DNA from: Bacteroides sp.
GTDB lineage: Bacteria; Bacteroidota; Bacteroidia; Bacteroidales; Muribaculaceae
Length of the DNA: 57,677 bases
Assembly (NCBI GenBank): GCA_014801535.1
Contig: JAAVEA010000014.1
Coordinates: 31,101-88,777, forward strand
Reading direction: 5' to 3'
A program made the position numbers and the translations under genes. Within the stretch, counting starts at the first letter, position 1. Each line of letters starts with the position of its first letter. This document shows, piece by piece, positions 52,649-57,677 of the stretch. The notes beneath the pieces were generated by a model. That model had not been told where the DNA came from, ran no database searches, and was given only the letters and a program-made list of their open reading frames with translations.

Positions 52649-52772
52649 CTTTCCTTTCTTTTTAAGACACCATCTCTATTACAATTAAAAAGTATCGACA
52701 AAATTATTCCTTTCCCCGGATATAATCAAATAAAAACTCATAAAACCTATTATCCTTGAAATATACTCCCCT

Positions 52773-52801
52773 GTTCCCAGCGCTATTAAACATTGGGGAA
52801 C
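52773..52801 (-). terminator. Possible terminator after the recombinase
   Basis: GTTCCC and GGGAAC form a short inverted repeat with a 17-nt loop just downstream of the recombinase stop. It is weak and may instead be a recombination-site arm. Confidence 0.3.
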
Positions 52802-52805
52802 GAGG

Positions 52806-54008
52806 TTAAAGACTTTTAAGTATGAGCGAATTAGCTCTGTCGATTATGGAAGTGTCTAAACTTGCAAGATAAATCTGTGTTGTCGATTCGGAATCATGTC
52901 CCATTCCTTCGCTGATTATACTAATGGGAATTCCTTTACCTCTGGCCACAGAGGCCCAGCTATGACGGGCAACATATAATGTAAGAGGGAATGATATATT
53001 TATTTTTTTGGCAATAATCTTGAGATTATGATTTATATTGTATCCCACGTTGCGGTATGCGCAGCGTTCATTGATTCCATGATTCTTAATTATCGGTAGA
53101 AGATAATCGGTTCGGTTTACCGGATATTTATCGAGAATGGCCTGCATCTCCTCCGTCCATTTAATGATTAGTTGCTTACCCGTCTTGCGTCGGCGATAGG
53201 TGATATATCCATCCACAAGATCGGTTTTCTTCAAGTATGCCATATCAATAAAACTCATCCCTCTCAACATAAAGCTGAGTATGAACATATCACGGGCATA
53301 ATCAAGCGAAGGAAGATGTGAAAGGTTAAGTGATTTTATTTTCTTAATCGTTCTTAACGGCAATGCCCTTTTTACTGTTTTATCAATACCTGTATAGACC
53401 TTACGAAAAGGAAATCGATTAACTGTCGCACCTTCTTCAACCGCACGGTTATACACAGCTCTAAGAATTCTGTTATAAAATGAGATGGTGTTCGGTAGAT
53501 TCCCTTTTTCTCTGTTCCAAGCCTCATAGGAGCTCATAATTTGCACATTAATGCAGTCGAGCATTATATCTCTCCCCTGACGGAATTTTCTGAAGCTGTT
53601 TAACGTTGCCGTGTAGGTTTCCGATGTTCTTATTCTACCATTATCCTTTAAACAGGAAATGATATTGTCCATGAAATTGAACAGTGTGTATTCTTTTGAA
53701 TAACGGATATACTCGTCTGCAACATAATCTGCAGTATACGGAACCCCATCAGCCTCAAGTTTATGAATTATTCTTGTAAGTCTTTCCAAATCATACTTGA
53801 TACTCTCATTTACTGAACGTATCATCGACTGTCGATCACCTTTCGGATCGGTTATCACCTTTGAGTCGCGGTCATTCCACTCTGAAGGGAAAATACGATA
53901 TTCTGATTTCACCTGACGTTGCTTTCGCTCGTGGTGAATCTGATAATAGATAATCCCTTCATGATTATCAGAAGAAGGGTGTCGGAACTTTACTTTTATC
54001 GAAGCCAT
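52806..54008 (-). CDS. Tyrosine recombinase (Bacteroidetes site-specific integrase)
   Basis: A 400-residue tyrosine recombinase. The N-terminal SAM-like domain covers about 100-200. The catalytic domain has Arg249 in SFMLRGMSF, then YVARHSWASVA with Arg348, GMGHDSE with His371 and the nucleophile Tyr380 in TTQIYLASLD. The usual first His of the HxxR motif is Tyr345, which is common in this Bacteroidetes family and need not mean loss of function. Relatives act either as integrases of mobile elements or as invertases of surface-gene promoters. Remnant mobile DNA and an accessory cassette lie just upstream of it, so an element-borne enzyme is likely. Confidence 0.88.
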   Translation of the reverse strand: MASIKVKFRHPSSDNHEGIIYYQIHHERKQRQVKSEYRIFPSEWNDRDSKVITDPKGDRQSMIRSVNESIKYDLERLTRIIHKLEADGVPYTADYVADEYIRYSKEYTLFNFMDNIISCLKDNGRIRTSETYTATLNSFRKFRQGRDIMLDCINVQIMSSYEAWNREKGNLPNTISFYNRILRAVYNRAVEEGATVNRFPFRKVYTGIDKTVKRALPLRTIKKIKSLNLSHLPSLDYARDMFILSFMLRGMSFIDMAYLKKTDLVDGYITYRRRKTGKQLIIKWTEEMQAILDKYPVNRTDYLLPIIKNHGINERCAYRNVGYNINHNLKIIAKKINISFPLTLYVARHSWASVARGKGIPISIISEGMGHDSESTTQIYLASLDTSIIDRANSLILKSL

Positions 54009-54106
54009 TTGTTTTGTTTTGTGATCATTTTTCTCACTTCAAAACGCATGACAAACCTATATGGTATTCCGGAAATACTCATTACCCTTTTTATATGGAT
54101 TCCACA

Positions 54107-54643
54107 TGGAGTTTTTCAGCCCCAAACAGCCACCTTAGAGAAGCAGAAAGCCATCGATGCCGAGAGTGGCAACGCACTGAAAAGCGGACTCACCAATATT
54201 TTCGGTAAGGGTAACATAGCGATGAACTCAATGCCGTTCAGACTAAATACATTGAACTCTCAAAGGCTTACCGCAATCTTGAAAGCACCTCAAACATACG
54301 GATTGAACGACTTGAATTTGAGAAAGCCGACCTTCTCGCCCGAATCAAAGCAATGCTTGAAATGCTTGAGCGAAGATTACGCGAGGCGATAACGGCCCTT
54401 ATCGAATTTTCAAAATCCGTGTTCAAAGAGTTTACAATGACGCACCGAGAAACAATAGCCGAGTATCTTGCAAATGCACCCAACGCCAAGGATGCAGCTC
54501 ATACTCTCAAAGTCTTTGCACGACCACACCTCGATAACCGACAGTTTGAGAAAGGTAGCAAAGTGTTAGACCGCCTGACATCCAATCTCCCTTCTGTTAT
54601 CAAGGATATGAACCGCACACGAGGACGCGGTATCGGACTATAA
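54107..54643 (+). pseudogene. Frameshifted coiled-coil protein remnant, possibly mobilisation-related
   Basis: The piece from about 54107 reads TATLEKQKAIDAESGNALKS through FGKGNI and then meets a frameshift near 54217. The next frame continues SDELNAVQTKYIELSKAYRN, a long charged helix, through FARPHLDNRQFEKGSKVLD to TAA at 54643. The 5' end is missing. Lysine/glutamate-rich coiled coils like this resemble the C-terminal parts of Bacteroidales mobilisation proteins, but I cannot prove the family. The remnant beside a recombinase suggests a decayed mobile element. Confidence 0.45.
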
Positions 54644-54770
54644 AAATGGGCAAATTTCCCCACTTTGTACCGTTATTACAGTTCCATTAGCCTAATTGCC
54701 AAGATTCTAACAACCTAAAGAATTGTATCAGAATTGTACAGTTATAGCGAATATGTCAAAAAAAAATTAG

Positions 54771-54778
54771 TAACTTTA
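54771..54778 (+). promoter_or_regulatory. -7-like element before the CPBP gene
   Basis: TAACTTTA, 28 nt before the ATG at 54806. This is one base off the TAnnTTTG pattern. Confidence 0.35.
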
Positions 54779-54805
54779 TATTTTGAATCTCTAAATGAAA
54801 ACAAA

Positions 54806-55582
54806 ATGGTTATTTTGAAATCCCAAACAGCCAAAGTTATTTTTGCTGTAATTGCTTGCTTCTTGGTAAATTCGCTCTGGGGAAATACATGGCATGTGGA
54901 TGTCTGGCTTAAAATTAAGGGTGGTACTATACTAAGTTCATTTGCAAGAGACATTGTAATGGCGATTGCTGTGTTGTTGGGAACGTATATTATTATTAAG
55001 CCAAAAGACATTTGTTCTTTCCTTGGTCTTAATTCCAACTTCTTTAAAGGCTTCCTTATAGCATTGCTTTCTGTTTTACCGTTATATATAGTTTTCCCTA
55101 TAATCGGGTCTATAAATCCGGATCTTACTCTGTCACTCATAATAAGAAAAAGCTTGTTCCCGGGATTTATTGAGGAATTTGTGTGCAGGGCGTTTATGTT
55201 TGGTTTATTCTTTAGATATGCAAAAGTAGGATTCATATGGGCTACGCTTCTACCTGCTGTTTTATTCGGACTCGCACATACATATCAAGGATATGACCTA
55301 GTTTCAAGCTTGGCTGCTTTTGGAGTTACATTTGTAGGAGCATTATATTTCAGTTGGATGTATGCTGCTTGGAACTTTAACATATGGGTTGTATTCGGGC
55401 TTCATTTTTTTTTTTTTTTTTCATGGGGCATATTTAATGTGACTGGAACAGAAGTGGTGGCGTGTGGCTGAATTTCTAATATAGTTCGTATAATAAGCAT
55501 AGCTTTAGCAATTGGTATCACAATTTACTATCATAAGAAAAAAGGAGAGAACGTATTTGATTATCCTATATGGACTTTCTAA
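54806..55582 (+). pseudogene. CPBP-family membrane protease gene with 17-T tract and in-frame TGA
   Basis: A membrane protein of the CPBP (CAAX-like) protease family with seven or so hydrophobic helices. PGFIEEFVCRAFMFGLF near residue 121 carries the EExxxR motif, and VLFGLAHTYQG near 158 the FxxxH motif. The third motif, expected near GLH, is swallowed by a T17 run (55405-55421) that encodes five Phe in a row and removes the usual Asn. TGA at 55469 ends the frame, yet the same frame continues with ISNIVRIISIALAIGITI and HKKKGENVFDYPIWTF to a TAA at 55582, a normal last helix and tail. So the gene is truncated by a nonsense codon. Relatives often act in bacteriocin immunity. Confidence 0.6.
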
Positions 55583-55601
55583 ACGATATCCCATATATTT
55601 C

Positions 55602-55637
55602 GGACTTTACATTCATTGTACTGTAAAGTCCTTTTTT
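55602..55637 (+). terminator. Terminator after the CPBP gene
   Basis: GGACTTTACA pairs with TGTAAAGTCC (10 bp, 10-nt loop), followed by TTTTTT. From here to 55883 the sequence is AT-rich with no gene. Confidence 0.8.
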
Positions 55638-55883
55638 GTATCTCATCAATACATATAAAGAAAGACCTAAAAAGGACTTTTTGCCCCTTATTTGTACTTC
55701 TTCTCTGTAACTTACAAATTTTAAGAGTCTAAAACTTTTGTATTCCAACTCTCTTGTGGGTTTAGTGAACCAAATCAATATGCTCAATAATTCTATTCTG
55801 TAAAAGGTCAGAAATGCCTATTTATAGACACGATTTTCACGGCAAATGAGACAAATGTCCCACTGACTATCAGATATTTTTTC

Positions 55884-55891
55884 TAATTTTG
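55884..55891 (+). promoter_or_regulatory. -7 element of the three-gene cassette
   Basis: TAATTTTG lies 23 bp before the ATG at 55915. No TTTG is seen at the right distance upstream. Confidence 0.45.
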
Positions 55892-55914
55892 CTTAATTAG
55901 AATAATTGGAAGAT

Positions 55915-56418
55915 ATGAAACTGCTAAGAGCCTTATACTATCAATATTATTGGTGGCAGATGCGCAGAGCAAAAAATCCAAAATACAACGACCGATGCCC
56001 GGAGTTGGATTGCTCAGGGAAGTGTAGGATATATCGTACCGACAAAGAATATATATTTGTCACAGTATATTATGTAACTGTGGGTCTTCCGATAAAATTC
56101 CTCTCCATAGGCTGTAGTAACGGAGAATTTGAGAATATTCTCATGGAAATATTCCATGCAAGTCTACATGGCAAATATGTGGAGATGAAAAATGCGGAAC
56201 TACTCAAAGCCATGAAGCAACGCTCATGGCGACAGCTTAACCAACACTCCAAAGGCGTGCTTCTGAAACACGATAGCCGAACCTTGGAGATTCTGCCCAC
56301 CAGAAAAGCCAGCGATGGCAACCGTCTTGACTGGGATGATGACCGCTCCCTGTCTTTTGACCTTGACATCGCGTCATGGAACGACATCATAAACTCAACC
56401 CGAAAACTCCTTGAATAA
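55915..56418 (+). CDS. Unknown protein, first gene of the cassette
   Basis: A 167-residue soluble protein that I do not recognise. It starts with an aromatic and basic helix (LLRALYYQYYWWQMRRAKNP), contains CPELDCSGKCRIY near residue 24, three cysteines that could bind a metal, and ends with RLDWDDDRSLSFDLDIASWN. The frame also opens at a TTG at 55906, but the ATG at 55915 is preferred. The next gene starts 1 nt after its stop. Confidence 0.7.
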   Translation: MKLLRALYYQYYWWQMRRAKNPKYNDRCPELDCSGKCRIYRTDKEYIFVTVYYVTVGLPIKFLSIGCSNGEFENILMEIFHASLHGKYVEMKNAELLKAMKQRSWRQLNQHSKGVLLKHDSRTLEILPTRKASDGNRLDWDDDRSLSFDLDIASWNDIINSTRKLLE

Positions 56419-56419
56419 C

Positions 56420-57232
56420 ATGAAACTGACCGATAACCCATTATGGATAACGACACAATACATTTGTGTGCTATTCCTTACTGTGTGCTTTACATTTCTT
56501 CTTGTGAGTGATATATTCATATGGTTTATTGTTTTATTAATTTGGTTGTTTATTCCGGCTTTAGTCGTTGCGTGCATATCATTTATTAGTTCGCTAATAT
56601 GTAACAGTAGGCATAAGAAAATACTGTTAATATTGAACGTAATCAATATTCTCTTGTTTTTATTCCCTTTTATTAATCCGTCCGGTAAATGTGATGCCGA
56701 TATAATGGAAAACCATTACACCGAATATGGTGGACGCATGGAGCGTATATATCGTAATCTTTATAATAAAATCACTCCCGGGTGTTATGTGCATATTGAA
56801 TTTGAGGATGGCGATGTGTCTATGTTCCACTTCTCAAAAGGTAGTGGTGAGGTGGAATCCAACTGGGATCCGAGTGAAGAAAAGATTGATTCATTGCTCA
56901 CACAGAGCGGACTCGACAGAAAATCTTTAGCATGGCTGGAAAAAGAGTTGGATAAAATAGACTGTATCTCGATTTCTTTGAAAGCAATTCCTAATGCTCC
57001 TTATTGTATCGGATTCCGTCGTGTCGGAATGGGAAAGTATGACTATGAGATATATCATATACCGCTCTCACCCGATGAACAAAAGAAAATCAATGAATCC
57101 GACGCCTCTATTGTATACACCCCTTTCGTAGTGTTTCAATATGGCGGAGGAGCCATCGGCTCTCAGAATTTTATGGGCAAAGATGAATATCTGAAAAAGA
57201 AAAAGCAACTACATCGTGAAACCGACCAATAA
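56420..57232 (+). CDS. Unknown membrane protein, second gene of the cassette
   Basis: A 270-residue protein with two or three N-terminal hydrophobic segments (residues about 13-75), then a soluble domain of about 180 residues with YVHIEFEDGDVSMFHFSKG and YEIYHIPLSPDEQKK. I do not recognise the family. The ATG at 56420 is preferred; an upstream TTG overlaps the previous stop. Its 3' end overlaps the next gene's start by 17 nt, so the three genes form one translation-coupled cassette. Confidence 0.75.
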   Translation: MKLTDNPLWITTQYICVLFLTVCFTFLLVSDIFIWFIVLLIWLFIPALVVACISFISSLICNSRHKKILLILNVINILLFLFPFINPSGKCDADIMENHYTEYGGRMERIYRNLYNKITPGCYVHIEFEDGDVSMFHFSKGSGEVESNWDPSEEKIDSLLTQSGLDRKSLAWLEKELDKIDCISISLKAIPNAPYCIGFRRVGMGKYDYEIYHIPLSPDEQKKINESDASIVYTPFVVFQYGGGAIGSQNFMGKDEYLKKKKQLHRETDQ

Positions 57233-57578
57233 ACGATTTTGGATATTAGGATTGGTTATGGCGATTCTATCCTGCCTCTTAGAGATATGGATATGGGGAA
57301 GTGATATTGAACTAATTATAACATTTATTATTGCCGGTCTATTAAGTGGCTTTATTGGGTTCAGATTCGGGATCAATTCAGTATTAAGAACTTTCTTTGC
57401 TACATGGTTAAGTTATAATGTAATATTTACCGGAGGATTACTGTGTTTATCAATCGGTAAACAGGCGGCGATTCAAGGTTATATTCTACTTCTCGGATTT
57501 ATATTATTGATTGCGTCACTTATACCTTTTCTTATTATTTCATGGCTATTTTATCGAATAGTTGGAAGTGAAAGTTAG
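57216..57578 (+). CDS. Unknown small membrane protein, third gene of the cassette
   Basis: A 120-residue protein made of four hydrophobic helices (about 9-27, 31-51, 53-75, 84-110) with a basic N-terminus. It uses GTG at 57216; the next in-frame ATG at 57258 would cut into the first helix. Its coding region overlaps the preceding gene by 17 nt. No family was recognised. Together with the two genes upstream it could be a small defence, immunity or transport cassette. Confidence 0.65.
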   Translation: MKPTNKRFWILGLVMAILSCLLEIWIWGSDIELIITFIIAGLLSGFIGFRFGINSVLRTFFATWLSYNVIFTGGLLCLSIGKQAAIQGYILLLGFILLIASLIPFLIISWLFYRIVGSES

Positions 57579-57607
57579 AATTTAATTCCTTCTGCAAGAT
57601 GTGTTTT

Positions 57608-57638
57608 TGTCCGACATTCGCATTGCGATCGTCGGACA
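57608..57638 (+). terminator. Hairpin after the cassette
   Basis: TGTCCGAC pairs with GTCGGACA (8 bp), with TCGC-ATT-GCGA as a nested 4-bp stem. It is followed by TAAACACC, so the T-run is weak. The remaining bases to the window end contain a CCCTTGCAAGGG palindrome (57648-57659) and hold no gene. Confidence 0.55.
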
Positions 57639-57677
57639 TTAAACACCCTTGCAAGGGGAAAACCCTCGACCCGATTT

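Noticed and set aside
55566-55787. Minus-strand frame between the CPBP gene and the cassette
   Set aside because: It runs through the terminator hairpin and AT-rich spacer, with no sign of coding.

Overview
The window looks like a chromosomal stretch from a gut Bacteroidales bacterium, probably Muribaculaceae-like, although the family is a guess. The evidence is a SusC/SusD pair, a fimbrillin locus with DUF3575 and DUF5119 partners, DUF3332, two LytTR/His_kinase-type regulators, an O-acetylhomoserine sulfhydrylase, and many promoters of the Bacteroidetes sigma-70 type (TTTG, about 19-21 nt, then TAnnTTTG). Most genes are ordinary core genes. The accessory parts are roughly 18.4-19.9 kb, 28.4-31.0 kb and 52.7 kb to the end.

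Layout. 1-7.4 kb: the 3' end of murF, tRNA-Ala(GGC), a structured leader in front of recJ-recQ, a DUF3332 lipoprotein, a small envelope/stress-type cluster (two YtxH proteins, a YqjE/holin-like membrane protein and an unknown basic protein) and prmA. 7.7-18.3 kb: an ECF-like sigma factor with a 51-codon ORF behind it, glnS, a divergent Lrp regulator and metY, a metF-metH pair, and a convergent asnA. 18.4-19.9 kb: a DUF4143-type AAA ATPase whose promoter sits inside four elements spaced exactly 33 bp apart. 19.9-28.4 kb: a LytTR response regulator and a LytS-like kinase, divergent from an operon of coiled-coil lipoprotein, SusC-like receptor, SusD-like lipoprotein and DUF3089 hydrolase. No glycosidase is present.

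28.4-33.3 kb: a hairpin-rich spacer, two decayed small exported proteins, then pncB-galE followed by a mechanosensitive-channel gene carrying a stop and two frameshifts. 33.5-39.8 kb: a fimbrial assembly locus (DUF3575, DUF5119, a fimbrillin and a large tip-like fimbrillin). 39.8-52.6 kb: housekeeping redox and transport genes (DUF362, rubredoxin, nitroreductase, SDR, DUF5131, Asp/Ala-type exchanger, EFR1 ferredoxin, APC permease, GNAT, flavodoxin-fold reductase), a TonB receptor divergent from a methyltransferase, and an XRE regulator.

52.8 kb to the end is an accessory island. It holds a Bacteroidetes tyrosine recombinase, a frameshifted coiled-coil remnant, a CPBP-family membrane protease with a 17-T coding tract and an in-frame TGA, and a tight three-gene cassette of unknown, mostly membrane proteins. 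This layout resembles recombinase-linked immunity/defence cassettes of gut Bacteroidales, but that reading is inference.

The strongest leads for something new are the 33-bp iterated promoter of the ATPase, the possibly switchable CPBP gene and its cassette, the recJ leader RNA, and the LytTR-linked SusCD/DUF3089 locus.
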